Shown piece by piece: positions 33,684 through 43,408 of a stretch of DNA of 64,000 nt. Origin of the DNA: Alg239-R122 sp041746135. Lineage in GTDB: Bacteria > Pseudomonadota > Alphaproteobacteria > Sphingomonadales > Sphingomonadaceae. The notes below the pieces were generated by a model, which saw only the letters and a program-made list of their open reading frames with translations, searched no databases and was not told the origin of the DNA. Location: contig JBGTHQ010000037.1 in the NCBI GenBank assembly GCA_041746135.1, forward strand, positions 62,001 to 126,000, read 5' to 3'. Position 1 is the first letter of the stretch. Every line of letters begins with the position of its first letter. The position numbers and the translations under genes were made by a program.

Positions 33684-34729
33684 TGTCTGCGGCCCGCCGG
33701 ACCGCACAGGCGATCGATGCGCTGCGCCACGGCTGGGCCATTTCTGTAACGGCAAAGACAAACGTCCTGCACCTGCTTCCCATAGAGACGGCGATCGCGA
33801 TGCCGGATAGCCGGATGTTGCTGATATCGGCGGCGCGGGCAGATACTTTGAAACTGGCCAACCAGAAAGCCGCCGCCGCGGGCCCCGATGCCCCGGTGCT
33901 GATGTCGGTCCCGGGCAAACTGACGCACGAGCTGGCGCTGGCGCTGGCCGATCCCGTGCGCGATATGCGCTACCCGATGAAAGGGCCGTTTGCGGCGGAA
34001 GATCTGGCCTGGAGGGACGCCGCAATCTGCGCCCTGGAACTGGCGCGGCGCGCAGGCATATTGCCGGCTTTTTACGTGCTGGATGCACCCGGCGAGGATG
34101 CTGTACAAGTGGGTAGCACCGATATTGCGGATTACGCCGCGCCCTTGCATCTTCAGATCGCCAGTCGCGCGCGCCTGCCGGTGAAAGCCCATGAAAATGC
34201 GCAAATTGTCGGATTTCGCAGCCTCAATGACATGCGCGAACACGTCGCGCTGGTGATCGGCACGCGCGATGAAACGATACCGCTGGTGCGATTGCACAGC
34301 GAATGTCTGACCGGCGATATTCTGGGTTCTCTCAAATGCGATTGCGGACCGCAACTGCACGAAGCGCTCGCCCGGATGGCAGATGGCGGCTGGGGGATAT
34401 TGCTCTACCTGCGACAGGAAGGCCGCGGCATCGGCCTGATCAACAAATTGCGCGCGTACGAGTTGCAGGATCAGGGCTTCGACACCGTGGATGCCAACAA
34501 CCGGCTTGGTCTACCGACCGAAGCGCGTGATTTTGCGATCGCAGCACAGATGCTCAAGCTGCTAAACGTCGCGCGTATCCGCCTACTGACCAACAATCCG
34601 GACAAGGTCGCTGCACTGGAAGCCCATGATATCGGTGTGACCGAACGCTGCTCTCTCAAGATTTCCGCGAACCGGCATAATATGCGATACTTGGACACCA
34701 AGAAGACTCGCACCGGGCACCAGTTGTGA
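33683..34729 (+). CDS. ribA: GTP cyclohydrolase II with degenerate N-terminal domain
   Basis: 348-aa protein for the first step of riboflavin synthesis (GTP to the diaminopyrimidine). The catalytic RibA domain is at about residues 160-348, with the zinc cysteines C208, C219 and C221 and RQEGRGIGL at 244-252. The first 155 residues resemble the size and strand pattern of a RibB-like (DHBP synthase) domain but lack its acidic DD/E motifs, so they look non-catalytic. The start ATG overlaps the xthA stop by one base. Its own stop overlaps the next start by four bases (GTGA). Confidence 0.9.
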   Translation: MSAARRTAQAIDALRHGWAISVTAKTNVLHLLPIETAIAMPDSRMLLISAARADTLKLANQKAAAAGPDAPVLMSVPGKLTHELALALADPVRDMRYPMKGPFAAEDLAWRDAAICALELARRAGILPAFYVLDAPGEDAVQVGSTDIADYAAPLHLQIASRARLPVKAHENAQIVGFRSLNDMREHVALVIGTRDETIPLVRLHSECLTGDILGSLKCDCGPQLHEALARMADGGWGILLYLRQEGRGIGLINKLRAYELQDQGFDTVDANNRLGLPTEARDFAIAAQMLKLLNVARIRLLTNNPDKVAALEAHDIGVTERCSLKISANRHNMRYLDTKKTRTGHQL

Positions 34730-35244
34730 TCGTAAGAGTGGATAGTGCCGCAGGTTTGGTCACTTTCGGCGCGTTTCGCGCGCCCTGTGTCATGGGTCGC
34801 TCGGGAATTTGCCCCGCCTCAAGCAAGCAAGAGGGCGACGGGTGCACGCCGCTTGGCATCTGGCCGATGCAAGCCGTGCTTTTTCGTCCCGGCCGAAGCG
34901 CGCCCCCGCCCGGCCTGAAATTGCCGTGGCGATGGACGCTCGTCAGCGACGGCTGGTCCGACGCGCCGGAGGATCCCGCCTATAACCGGCCGGTCCGGCT
35001 GCCGCATCCCTATAGCGCCGAGAGCGTGCACCGCACCGATATGCTGTACGATATTATCGTGGTATTGGACCATAACATGTCACCGCCTGTGCCCGGTTTG
35101 GGGAGCGCCATATTCTTTCACCTGTGGGATGAGGCGAAACCCTCGCTGGAGCGCACGACGGAGGGATGTGTGGCGATCTCGCGGGCCGCGATGACGCAAT
35201 TGCTGCCCATGCTGGACCCGGGCACCGCCGTCGAAGTAGGCTGA
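34726..35244 (+). CDS. L,D-transpeptidase (YkuD-type) family protein
   Basis: 172-aa protein with the catalytic region of YkuD-like L,D-transpeptidases: His132 (FFHLWDEA) and Cys148 in TTEGCVAIS. Such enzymes make 3-3 cross-links in peptidoglycan or attach lipoproteins. No signal peptide is obvious at the GTG start, which is unusual for a periplasmic enzyme. The conserved Cys-containing motif has T-E-G-C in place of S-x-G-C. The GTG overlaps the ribA stop (GTGA). Link to riboflavin genes is only positional. Confidence 0.82.
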   Translation: MIVRVDSAAGLVTFGAFRAPCVMGRSGICPASSKQEGDGCTPLGIWPMQAVLFRPGRSAPPPGLKLPWRWTLVSDGWSDAPEDPAYNRPVRLPHPYSAESVHRTDMLYDIIVVLDHNMSPPVPGLGSAIFFHLWDEAKPSLERTTEGCVAISRAAMTQLLPMLDPGTAVEVG

Positions 35245-35254
35245 GTGAACTATG

Positions 35255-38023
35255 TTATGCCGCTGCATTTTCCCTGATTTTCTCGGCGGTCGCGGCCAGA
35301 TCGTCGGGCAATTCCGATGCCGCCTCGACCAGCTTGTTTTCCAGCGTCCGGATGCGCGCTTTGCTTTCCAGCTTGCCGCCTAACAGATCGGTCACGTAAA
35401 ACGTATCGACCGCGCGCTCGCCATAAGTCGAAATGTGTGCGCTATGCACGATTAGTTTGAGTTCGAACAAGGTCCGCGCCAGCCGGTTCAACAAGGCGGG
35501 GCGGTCGTGCGCATTCACCTCGATCACGGTAAAGCGGTTCGAGGCTCCATTGTCGATGATCGCGCTCGGTGAGATATGGAAAGCCTCGGCGCGCGGATGT
35601 GCCAGCGGTTTGGCATCCAGTTTCTGCACCAGCGGATGGCGGTTCGAAAGCGCATCGGTGATCGCGATCTTCAGCCGCTGAATCTGTCCGCTTTCGTTAA
35701 ATGGTCGCCCTTGCGGATCCTGCACCAGGAAATTGTCGAGTGCCATCCCGCTCTTGGTGGTGTGAATGCGCGCGTCGATGATGTTGCCGCCGGCCAGATG
35801 AATTCCGCCCGCGATGCGGTAAAATAACCCGGGATGATCGGCGGCGTAGATGGTCACCAGCGTTGCGCCCCGCGCCTCATAAAATTCGGCTTCGATCGAT
35901 AAATCGGTTTCCCCCGCCCCCTGCATATGCATAATATTGCGGGCGATGATATCTTCGGGTTCGGCAATCCAGTACGGATCGGTAAGCTGGCGGGCCAATC
36001 TAGCGAAATCGGTTTCGGGCAGTTGCATCAACTGAGCGACATCGGCCTTTTTGGCAGCGATTTTCTCCTTGCGCCCGTGCTCCTTGTGCCCCAGCCTTAA
36101 GACTTCCTCGGTCGCGTCGAACAATGTGCGCAGCAGCTGGCGTTTCCAGCTGTTCCAGACGCTCGGTCCGACCGCGCGGATATCGACCACAGTCAATACT
36201 ATAAGCAGCTTCAGACGCTCGGGGCTTTTCACCGACGCGGCAAAGTCGGCGATGGTTTTATAGTCGGCCAGATCGCGCTTGAACGCAGTCGCGGACATGA
36301 GCAGGTGGTTGCGCACCAGCCATGCCACCGTTTCGGCTTCGGCGTCGCTCAAACCAAGCCGCGGACACAGATTCATTGCAATTTCCCCACCCAGGATACT
36401 GTGATCGCCGCCGCGCCCCTTGGCTATGTCATGGAAAAGGGTTGCGACATACAGCACGCGGCGCGAAGAAAGTTTGGACATGATCGCGTGGCTGAGCGGA
36501 TGGTCTTCCTCCAACCGGCCCTCTTCAATTTTCGACAGCAGGCCGATGGCACGAATGGTATGCTCGTCGACGGTATAATGGTGGTACATATCAAATTGCA
36601 TCTGCGCGACCACCCGGCCGAAATCGGGCACAAACCGGCCGAACACGCCCGCTTCGTTCATCCAGCGCAATACCGCTTCCGGATCGCGCGGGCTGGTAAG
36701 CACATCCATGAACATTTTGTTGGCCTTGCTGTCATCGCGTAAGTCGTTGTCGATCAGCCGCGCGTCGCGGCCCGCGAGCCGCATGGCATGGGGGTGAATT
36801 TCCAGCTCGTATCGATCGGCAAGCTGGAACAGCTGAATCAGGCGCAGCGGGTCTTCGGCGAAAAAATCCTCGCCCGGCACTGCCAGCCGGCCACGGTTCA
36901 GCCGAAAACCTTTTAGTTTGCGCGGACGGCGAACGATAGTGGGCAGGAATCGGCGCCCGCGCGCAGCGAATTTCTCGTCAAGCTGCGCCAGAAAGATGCC
37001 GGTGATGTCGCCCACTTTCTTCGCATTCAGAAAATAATATTGCATGAACCGCTCGACCGAAGACTGGCCGGCCCGGTCGGCAAATTTCATCCGCACCGCG
37101 ACTTCGCGCTGCAAATCGAACGTCAAACGATCTTCGGCGCGGTCCGTAATCATATGCAAATGGCTGCGCACCGCGAGCAAAAAGTTATCCGCGCGGCGAA
37201 AACCGCGATATTCGGTCGCCGTGAACAGACCCGCCTCGACCAAATCCGCCGCCACGCGTACATCATGGACATATTTGCCGATCCAGTACAATGTATGCAG
37301 ATCACGTAGCCCTCCCTTGCCGTCCTTCACATTGGGCTCGACGACATAGCGGCTGTCACCCATGCGCTTATGCCGCGCGTCGCGCTCTTCCAGCTTTTGT
37401 GCGACGAAATCGCGTGCCGTACCGGCCATAACCTCGGTTTTGAACCGGGCGGCGGCTTCGGCGTAGATTTCCTCGTCTCCCCAGACATAGCGTCCTTCGA
37501 GCAGGGCCGTACGGATGGTGATATCCGCTTTGGCCATACACACCATCTCATCAAGCGAACGGCTGCTATGCCCGACTTTAAGACCGAGGTCCCACAGGAA
37601 ATACAGCACCGCCTCGATCACCTGTTCGGGCCAGCTTTGTTTTTTAAGCGGTGTCAGGAATGCGATATCGACATCGCTGTGCGGCGCCATTTCGGCACGG
37701 CCATAGCCGCCCACCGCCATGATGGTGAGCCTTTGCGCCGTACTGCGATTTCCGGGCGGATATTGGTACGTCACGATAAAATCGTGGATCAGCCGAACAA
37801 GCTGGTCGACCAGAAAGGCCTGCGCCGCATTGCATTCGCTTCCTTGTGAGGGGTTATCCTCGAGCCGCCGGGCAATCTCGCTCCGACCATCGGCCAGCGC
37901 GGCGCGCAGTGATTCGAGCACGATAGGACGTGCCTTTATGCCGTCAGCATCGGCCGCTTCGCTAATCGCGATCCATAAGGCTCGCCGGTCGATAATGTCG
38001 CGCTGGCGCGATATTTTCATCAT
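35255..38023 (-). CDS. glnD: [Protein-PII] uridylyltransferase / uridylyl-removing enzyme
   Basis: 922-aa nitrogen sensor that uridylylates PII under nitrogen limitation and de-uridylylates it when glutamine is plentiful. Domains in order: nucleotidyltransferase with GGYGR at 105-109 and DVD at 117-119, a helical middle part, an HD hydrolase with LFHDIAKGRGGDHS around residue 530, and two ACT domains (starting near 720 and 830) that bind glutamine. It ends 10 bases from the L,D-transpeptidase gene (tail to tail). Its probable substrate GlnK, with Tyr51 in the T loop, is in the same window at 56807. Confidence 0.96.
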   Translation of the reverse strand: MMKISRQRDIIDRRALWIAISEAADADGIKARPIVLESLRAALADGRSEIARRLEDNPSQGSECNAAQAFLVDQLVRLIHDFIVTYQYPPGNRSTAQRLTIMAVGGYGRAEMAPHSDVDIAFLTPLKKQSWPEQVIEAVLYFLWDLGLKVGHSSRSLDEMVCMAKADITIRTALLEGRYVWGDEEIYAEAAARFKTEVMAGTARDFVAQKLEERDARHKRMGDSRYVVEPNVKDGKGGLRDLHTLYWIGKYVHDVRVAADLVEAGLFTATEYRGFRRADNFLLAVRSHLHMITDRAEDRLTFDLQREVAVRMKFADRAGQSSVERFMQYYFLNAKKVGDITGIFLAQLDEKFAARGRRFLPTIVRRPRKLKGFRLNRGRLAVPGEDFFAEDPLRLIQLFQLADRYELEIHPHAMRLAGRDARLIDNDLRDDSKANKMFMDVLTSPRDPEAVLRWMNEAGVFGRFVPDFGRVVAQMQFDMYHHYTVDEHTIRAIGLLSKIEEGRLEEDHPLSHAIMSKLSSRRVLYVATLFHDIAKGRGGDHSILGGEIAMNLCPRLGLSDAEAETVAWLVRNHLLMSATAFKRDLADYKTIADFAASVKSPERLKLLIVLTVVDIRAVGPSVWNSWKRQLLRTLFDATEEVLRLGHKEHGRKEKIAAKKADVAQLMQLPETDFARLARQLTDPYWIAEPEDIIARNIMHMQGAGETDLSIEAEFYEARGATLVTIYAADHPGLFYRIAGGIHLAGGNIIDARIHTTKSGMALDNFLVQDPQGRPFNESGQIQRLKIAITDALSNRHPLVQKLDAKPLAHPRAEAFHISPSAIIDNGASNRFTVIEVNAHDRPALLNRLARTLFELKLIVHSAHISTYGERAVDTFYVTDLLGGKLESKARIRTLENKLVEAASELPDDLAATAEKIRENAAA

Positions 38024-38046
38024 TATTCCGGCATGTCCTTTACGCT

Positions 38047-39756
38047 TCAGCCTTCGTTCGCGACGATCGCCTGGTATTTGGCGCGCAACCCGACTTTATC
38101 AATCTTTTCCGTCCCCAATTTGGGGAGCATATCGGCCGATTGCCAGTAACGGCAGGGAATTTTAAACTTGGCCAATTTTTCGGAAAGAAACTCCATCATA
38201 TCCTCGTCCAGGATTTTATTGCCGTTCTTGGTAAAGAAAACGGCGCCGGGTACTTCGCCGAACCGGTCGTCAGGAAGTCCGAAAACGCTGGCTTCGGCAA
38301 TGTCGGGATGCTCATATATTGCCGCCTCAACTTCGACACAGCTGATATTTTCGCCGCCGCGGATAATAATATCCTTCTTGCGGTCGACAATGAACAGATA
38401 ATTGTCTTCGTCCAGATAGCCAAGATCGCCGGTGCGGAAATACATATCGTCCGTCATCGCTGCGCGCGTGGCATCTTCGCGGCCCCAATAGCCCAAGAAG
38501 TTGCAGATCGACCGAATCGATACTTCCCCCACTTCCCCTTGCGGCAAAGATTTGCCGTCATCGTCAAGAATGGCAAGATCGACCAGCGGACGCGACGCTG
38601 TCCCCGTACTGTTGGGCTTAGCGAGATAATTTTCGTTCAAATTGCCGCAGCCCACCGCATTGGTTTCGGTCAGGCCATATCCCAACAGCGGGAATGCCCA
38701 GTCCATCTCTTTTCTGATCTTTTTGACATGCTCTTCGGGACGCGGCGCGCCGCCCGCAGCAAACGACATACAGCTGGTAAGGTTGTATTTGCCCTTGCTG
38801 GGATGTGTCGCCATTTCAAAACTCATCAGCGGGACGCCAACAAAATACGTAACTTGCTCTTTTTCGATAAGCCGCATGGCTTCTTCCGCCTCCCATTTCG
38901 GCATGAGCACGAGCTTGCGGCCGATACCGATGCTTTGCAGTAATACCGGAATTTCGGCGGTGACATGGAATAAGGGAACATTCAGCAGCGTGGCGGGCTG
39001 TTGTCCTTCGGGCGGCGCGGCGCCCCGCATAGTAAGCAACTGCAGTGCCATGATAGTTTGTGAAATATAATTGAACACGCCCTGGATCACACCGCGATGA
39101 TCGCTATAGGCTCCTTTCGACTGGCCGGTGGAACCCGATGTGAACAAGATGGTCGCAAGATCGCCTGGCGCGATTTCGGGCAATATCGCTTCATCGCTGC
39201 CCCGGTCCAGAATGTCTCTCATGCCCTGGGCAGGCAGGCAATCATGGCTGAAAATCAGCAGCTGTGCATCCCCCAAATCCTGCCCCTCAAGCCGGGCGGC
39301 GCGCTGCGCATCGGCAAATACGAGCTTGCAACCGACATCGGTTATGCCCGAAGCCAGTTCAGCACCCTGCCACCAGCCATTGAGGAGTGTGGAAACACCC
39401 CCCGCCATGAGTATGGCCATGTGCGCAACGATCCAGTTCGCGGAATTGCGCGCGGCAATGCCGACACGGTCGCCTTTCTCAAGACCGCAGCCGGAAACGA
39501 GCGCCTTGGCCAGCTGATTTGCTGCCATGTAGACCTCGCCAAAGGTCAGCCGGCATTCGCCATCGATCAGAAATTCCTTGTCCTTATGCTCTCCGAGACA
39601 ATAATGCGCGAAATATTGCGGCAATGCGGGCGGAGCGGCGGCGATCATGGGCATTGATACCCCGCCCCGCTCCACCTGAACGGTAGCTACCATTCCGGCT
39701 TCACCGGTTAGCGCATCCATGACTTTGCGCATCTGCATGTCGAGCTCGGTCGGCAT
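38047..39756 (-). CDS. Acyl-CoA synthetase (AMP-forming, class I ANL superfamily)
   Basis: 569-aa enzyme that activates a carboxylate, probably a fatty or aryl acid, with ATP and CoA. Motifs are the P-loop LFTSGSTGQSKG (about 205-216), GYGLTETNA (about 355-363), and GDLGYLDEDNY with DRKKDIIIRGGENI near the C-terminal domain. The start at 39756 has an AGGAGAGAGAAA site; an in-frame ATG 17 codons earlier has none. The substrate is not readable from sequence. It lies just after glnD in the same direction, but a nitrogen role is not implied. Confidence 0.88.
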   Translation of the reverse strand: MPTELDMQMRKVMDALTGEAGMVATVQVERGGVSMPMIAAAPPALPQYFAHYCLGEHKDKEFLIDGECRLTFGEVYMAANQLAKALVSGCGLEKGDRVGIAARNSANWIVAHMAILMAGGVSTLLNGWWQGAELASGITDVGCKLVFADAQRAARLEGQDLGDAQLLIFSHDCLPAQGMRDILDRGSDEAILPEIAPGDLATILFTSGSTGQSKGAYSDHRGVIQGVFNYISQTIMALQLLTMRGAAPPEGQQPATLLNVPLFHVTAEIPVLLQSIGIGRKLVLMPKWEAEEAMRLIEKEQVTYFVGVPLMSFEMATHPSKGKYNLTSCMSFAAGGAPRPEEHVKKIRKEMDWAFPLLGYGLTETNAVGCGNLNENYLAKPNSTGTASRPLVDLAILDDDGKSLPQGEVGEVSIRSICNFLGYWGREDATRAAMTDDMYFRTGDLGYLDEDNYLFIVDRKKDIIIRGGENISCVEVEAAIYEHPDIAEASVFGLPDDRFGEVPGAVFFTKNGNKILDEDMMEFLSEKLAKFKIPCRYWQSADMLPKLGTEKIDKVGLRAKYQAIVANEG

Positions 39757-39837
39757 ATTTTCTCTCTCCTGTGGGTCTTTATTTTTTGTCTTATCGATTT
39801 TTGCCATTATGGAGAGGAAAGCGTACGGAGAAAAGAC

Positions 39838-40698
39838 TTGATAGTAACATTATTGGCCTCTGCGGGTGATTTTCTGCAATTTTCTGACATGGGACTGTCG
39901 CGGGACGTTTTTACGATCGGCAGTTTTGGCCTGAAATGGTATTCGGTAGGATATCTGGCCGGCATATTGATCGGCTATTGGTATCTGACCAAGCTGATCG
40001 CACAGCCAGGTGCACCAATGGCACGTCGGCATGCCGAAGATTTCATCCTGTATGCCACCATCGGTATTATTTTAGGCGGTCGTCTTGGCTATATCTTCTT
40101 TTACAAGCCCGAAATCCTCGCGACCCCGCTGGAGATATTCAAACTATGGGAAGGTGGCATGTCGCTGCATGGCGGAACATTGGGCGTACTTTTCGCCATC
40201 TGGATCATGGTGCGCCGTAACGGGCTTAGTTACCTGCGATTTTGCGATTATGTCGCCTGCGTCATTCCGTTCGGACTGTTTTTCGTGAGAATCGCCAATT
40301 TCATTAACGGCGAATTATGGGGCCGCGTCACGGATGTACCTTGGGCGATCATATTCGACACCACCGACACATCCGGCTTGCCGCGCCACCCCAGCCAGTT
40401 GTACGAAGCCGGTCTGGAAGGCTTGCTGATGTTTGTGGTGATGTCGTTCCTGTTCTGGAAAACCAGTGCGCGATACAGGCCCGGCCTGCTGTTCGGCACT
40501 GCTGCTTTAATCTATGGGTTCAGCCGGTTTTTTGTCGAATTCTTCCGTCAGCCCGATGCGCAGCTGGCCGATTTTGCACGAGACACCGGTCTCAGCATGG
40601 GGCAGTGGCTCACCATTCCGATGATATTGCTCGGCCTCATCTTGGTCGTCAGCGCGCTGCGCCGCACCCGGGCGGGAACCGAAAGTGTGACCGGATAG
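39838..40698 (+). CDS. lgt: Prolipoprotein diacylglyceryl transferase
   Basis: 286-aa inner-membrane enzyme that attaches a diacylglyceryl group to the lipobox Cys of prolipoproteins. It has about seven helices and the family stretch RIANFINGELWGRVTD (about residues 148-163), with HGGTLGV before it. The start is TTG at 39838 with GGAGAAAAGAC directly upstream; the next in-frame ATG (39889) would cut the first helix. Nearby substrates include the DUF885, 21018 and MlaC-like lipoproteins. Nine bases separate it from the methyltransferase gene. Confidence 0.95.
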   Translation: MIVTLLASAGDFLQFSDMGLSRDVFTIGSFGLKWYSVGYLAGILIGYWYLTKLIAQPGAPMARRHAEDFILYATIGIILGGRLGYIFFYKPEILATPLEIFKLWEGGMSLHGGTLGVLFAIWIMVRRNGLSYLRFCDYVACVIPFGLFFVRIANFINGELWGRVTDVPWAIIFDTTDTSGLPRHPSQLYEAGLEGLLMFVVMSFLFWKTSARYRPGLLFGTAALIYGFSRFFVEFFRQPDAQLADFARDTGLSMGQWLTIPMILLGLILVVSALRRTRAGTESVTG

Positions 40699-40707
40699 GG
40701 CCGCAGC

Positions 40708-41778
40708 GTGCCGGATGGATTAGCAAAGGGCGCACTGACCGCGCAAATCATGCGTACAATCCAGGCGACTGGCCCGATCCCAGTCGCGCACTATATGGCC
40801 GAATCCAATGCCCATTATTACGCTTCCCGCGATCCACTGGGCGTAGCCGGAGATTTCATAACCGCACCCGAAATCAGCCAGATGTTCGGCGAACTGGTTG
40901 GATTATGGCTGGCCGATCTATGGCTGCGTGCAGGTAAGCCGGGGGGATGCCATTATACCGAGTTCGGACCGGGACGCGGGACACTGGCCAGCGACGCCCT
41001 GCGCGCGATGGCGAAATTCGGATTGCACCCCAATATACATTTCATCGAAACCAGCCCCACGCTGCGCGAAAAACAGGGCGCACTGCATCCTGACGCCATT
41101 TTCCATGACAATATGGAAAAGTTGCCCGGAGATGGCCCGTTACTGATCGTCGCCAATGAATTTTTCGACGCGCTGCCGGTACAGCAGATCATTGCCACTC
41201 ATGCGGGATGGCGCGAACGCGTGGTGGCCGCTGACGGACCAGCAAAATTCATGGCATTGCCTGGATTGCGCCCGATGGATACTGTGGTACCGCACCAATT
41301 CAAGCAATCGCCGCCAGGCACAGTTGTAGAAAGCAATCCCGCCAGTACCGCCATCGCTGCCGACATGGCGCGGCGGATCGCCGTGCAGGGCGGGGCGGCA
41401 CTGACCATCGATTATGGCTATAGCAAAGCCCAGACGGGCAGCACGCTGCAAGCCGTGGCGGCCCATGAAAAAGTTGATCCGTTCACCAATCCGGGCGAGA
41501 TCGATCTTACCGCGCACGTCGATTTTGTAGAGTTGGTTGAGGCTGGAATGGGCACAGATGCCCGTGTTCTAGGGCCGGTCTCGCAAGGGGCATGGCTGAA
41601 AATGCTTGGCATCGAAGCCCGGGCTGCCACGCTCAAGGCACTGTGGCCCGCAACGACGAACAATATCGAAGCCGCTGCGCACAGGCTGGTATCCGATGAG
41701 CACATGGGGACGCTGTTCAAAGTGCTCGCCTATGTCGCGCCCGATTGGCCGGAAGCCGAGGGTTTCAACGCCCCGTAA
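40708..41778 (+). CDS. MidA/NDUFAF7-like SAM-dependent arginine methyltransferase
   Basis: 356-aa class I methyltransferase of the DUF185 family. The motif EFGPGRGTLASDAL (about residues 87-100) is the SAM site, followed by HFIETSPTLREKQ. Mitochondrial NDUFAF7 dimethylates an arginine of the 49-kDa complex I subunit; the alphaproteobacterial homologues are the likely ancestors, and the same role for NuoD is inferred. It starts with GTG at 40708, nine bases after lgt. The pgeF gene that I recall as a frequent neighbour of this pair is absent here. Confidence 0.85.
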   Translation: MPDGLAKGALTAQIMRTIQATGPIPVAHYMAESNAHYYASRDPLGVAGDFITAPEISQMFGELVGLWLADLWLRAGKPGGCHYTEFGPGRGTLASDALRAMAKFGLHPNIHFIETSPTLREKQGALHPDAIFHDNMEKLPGDGPLLIVANEFFDALPVQQIIATHAGWRERVVAADGPAKFMALPGLRPMDTVVPHQFKQSPPGTVVESNPASTAIAADMARRIAVQGGAALTIDYGYSKAQTGSTLQAVAAHEKVDPFTNPGEIDLTAHVDFVELVEAGMGTDARVLGPVSQGAWLKMLGIEARAATLKALWPATTNNIEAAAHRLVSDEHMGTLFKVLAYVAPDWPEAEGFNAP

Positions 41779-41790
41779 AATTTCGATGGA

Positions 41791-42405
41791 CTAGCCGATC
41801 CAGTCGGATATCTCGACCGCCACTTTATTGGCGGCGATATTCAGCGCATTGCCCACCGGACCTGTTTCCGCCACCGCCACCGGCTCTCGCGCCTGGAAAC
41901 GGCGCTTTTCGACTTGGGCCGCGCCAGTGCGGCGAACGGCATCGAACGTCACGACCACCTCTGCTGTACGCGCATCGTAACCAAAATCGGTCAATGTGCC
42001 GGAAATGTGCATATCGCTCTGGCCCGCGACCTCGACTTTGTCGAGCACCAGCCGGTTCGATCGCGCGGCGATCGTTTCGGACACAAGCGATCGGAAAAGC
42101 CGTGTAGGGCGGTCCACCCATGTCGCTTCTTTCAAATAGGCGATCGATGTGTCGTCGATCTGCACCGGAACACGCAAGGTGTCGATCTTGCGCAACGCGA
42201 GCGGCATATCGACAATCACCGCACTGCCGATCGGGCCGCTGGTCGATGTCCCGGCGCCAATCGCACTATTCGCGCTGAGCGTAAGCAAAGAGGGTGGGGG
42301 CTCGCTGCCGAAGCTGATGCACCCGCCCAATGCCGTTGTCGTCAGCACAAGTGCAGTGAGGGATGGGAAAATCTGTTTCATACGTGCTTTGCCTATACGG
42401 GTCAT
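41791..42405 (-). CDS. ABC-type transport auxiliary lipoprotein (PqiC/YmbA-like)
   Basis: 204-aa lipoprotein with lipobox LGGC (Cys28 or Cys29) after a short basic N-terminus, belonging to the ABC_trans_aux (PF03886) group by order and pattern. Such proteins are the outer-membrane component of Mce/Pqi-type lipid transporters. The start overlaps the MlaD stop by four bases; an internal ATG (MKQIF, 42381) is the other candidate and gives a more usual signal peptide. It is the last gene of the leftward Mla-like operon. Confidence 0.8.
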   Translation of the reverse strand: MTRIGKARMKQIFPSLTALVLTTTALGGCISFGSEPPPSLLTLSANSAIGAGTSTSGPIGSAVIVDMPLALRKIDTLRVPVQIDDTSIAYLKEATWVDRPTRLFRSLVSETIAARSNRLVLDKVEVAGQSDMHISGTLTDFGYDARTAEVVVTFDAVRRTGAAQVEKRRFQAREPVAVAETGPVGNALNIAANKVAVEISDWIG

Positions 42406-43343
42406 GGTTCATAGTCCGGCAATTTCGGCGAGGCGAGCAGGCTGCCTGCCCCTTCCTGATCGAGCCGTTCGGTGATCGCCGTGAGTGAGTTGGTCATTTC
42501 CTGCAGATCGCGCATCAGCGCCTCGACTTCGGGCAACGTGGTGGTGCGCACCTGCTGCATGACGGGCCGCGTTTCGGCAAGCGTTTTGCTGAGTTCGTCC
42601 GCGCTTCTTTGCGCCGACCCCAGCGTCTTACGCAGTTCCGCAGCCAGCGGCCGCCCTTCATCGTCGACCAGGCTCTGTACCGATCCGGCAATCTTGTTGA
42701 ATCCCGCCAGGCTTTTTTCTGCCGTTACCAATGTGGCCTGCAACTGCCGCATGGTCCGGCCAACCTCGGGTGTCTGGTCGGCAAGATTGCTGGTCAGACG
42801 GTCGGTATTTTCCAGCAGGCTGGCAATCGTCTTTTGGTTATCGTCATCCAGCACCTTGGTGAGCCGTTCGGTCAGTGTCGCCAGCCGTTCCAGCAGCACC
42901 GGCGCACTGTTGAGAAGTTCGCCCAGAGCGCCGGGCTTGGTCGGAATAATCGGCACGCCTTCGGGGCCAATATCGACTATGGGCGGTGCGCCCTGTACCG
43001 ATCCGTCGAGCTGGATCACCGGAGGTGCGGTAAAACTGATATTCTGGATCGATGCGGTGGTCCCCTGCAATACCGGAATTTCAGAATCCACCTCGATCCG
43101 AACTCGCACGAATTCGGGGTCCTTTTGCCACAGCGAAATTTCCTTTACCTGGCCAGCCGGAACGCCCGCATAATTGACCCCCGATCCTTTGGCGAGACCG
43201 CTGACGGATTGCTTGAAGAAAATATCATATTCCTTGCGGTCGGCATCGCCGAATTGCGCGATCCAAACGATGAAAACCGCAAGCGCGCCCAACAGTGCGA
43301 GTGTGACCGCACCGACCCAGATATAATTTGCCCGTGTTTCCAT
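42402..43343 (-). CDS. MlaD-like MCE-domain protein
   Basis: 313-aa inner-membrane-anchored substrate-binding subunit of an Mla-type lipid transporter. One N-terminal helix (about residues 9-29) is followed by an MCE domain (about 36-120, with YAGVPAGQVKEI) and a long helical region (about 160-300) with heptad-like repeats. The C-terminal helices are longer than in E. coli MlaD and more like the helical tails of other MCE proteins. It is coupled to the lipoprotein gene and follows the ATPase gene. Confidence 0.88.
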   Translation of the reverse strand: METRANYIWVGAVTLALLGALAVFIVWIAQFGDADRKEYDIFFKQSVSGLAKGSGVNYAGVPAGQVKEISLWQKDPEFVRVRIEVDSEIPVLQGTTASIQNISFTAPPVIQLDGSVQGAPPIVDIGPEGVPIIPTKPGALGELLNSAPVLLERLATLTERLTKVLDDDNQKTIASLLENTDRLTSNLADQTPEVGRTMRQLQATLVTAEKSLAGFNKIAGSVQSLVDDEGRPLAAELRKTLGSAQRSADELSKTLAETRPVMQQVRTTTLPEVEALMRDLQEMTNSLTAITERLDQEGAGSLLASPKLPDYEP

Positions 43344-43408
43344 TTGCTACTTATGCCCTTTACCTGCGGCCCATGTCCATGATTTTGATTTTTCTGCATC
43401 CACTTGCG

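Noticed and set aside
32727..34088. 453-codon minus-strand open frame opposite xthA and ribA
   Set aside because: It spans two certain genes and an intergenic gap, with no recognisable motif and no ribosome site.
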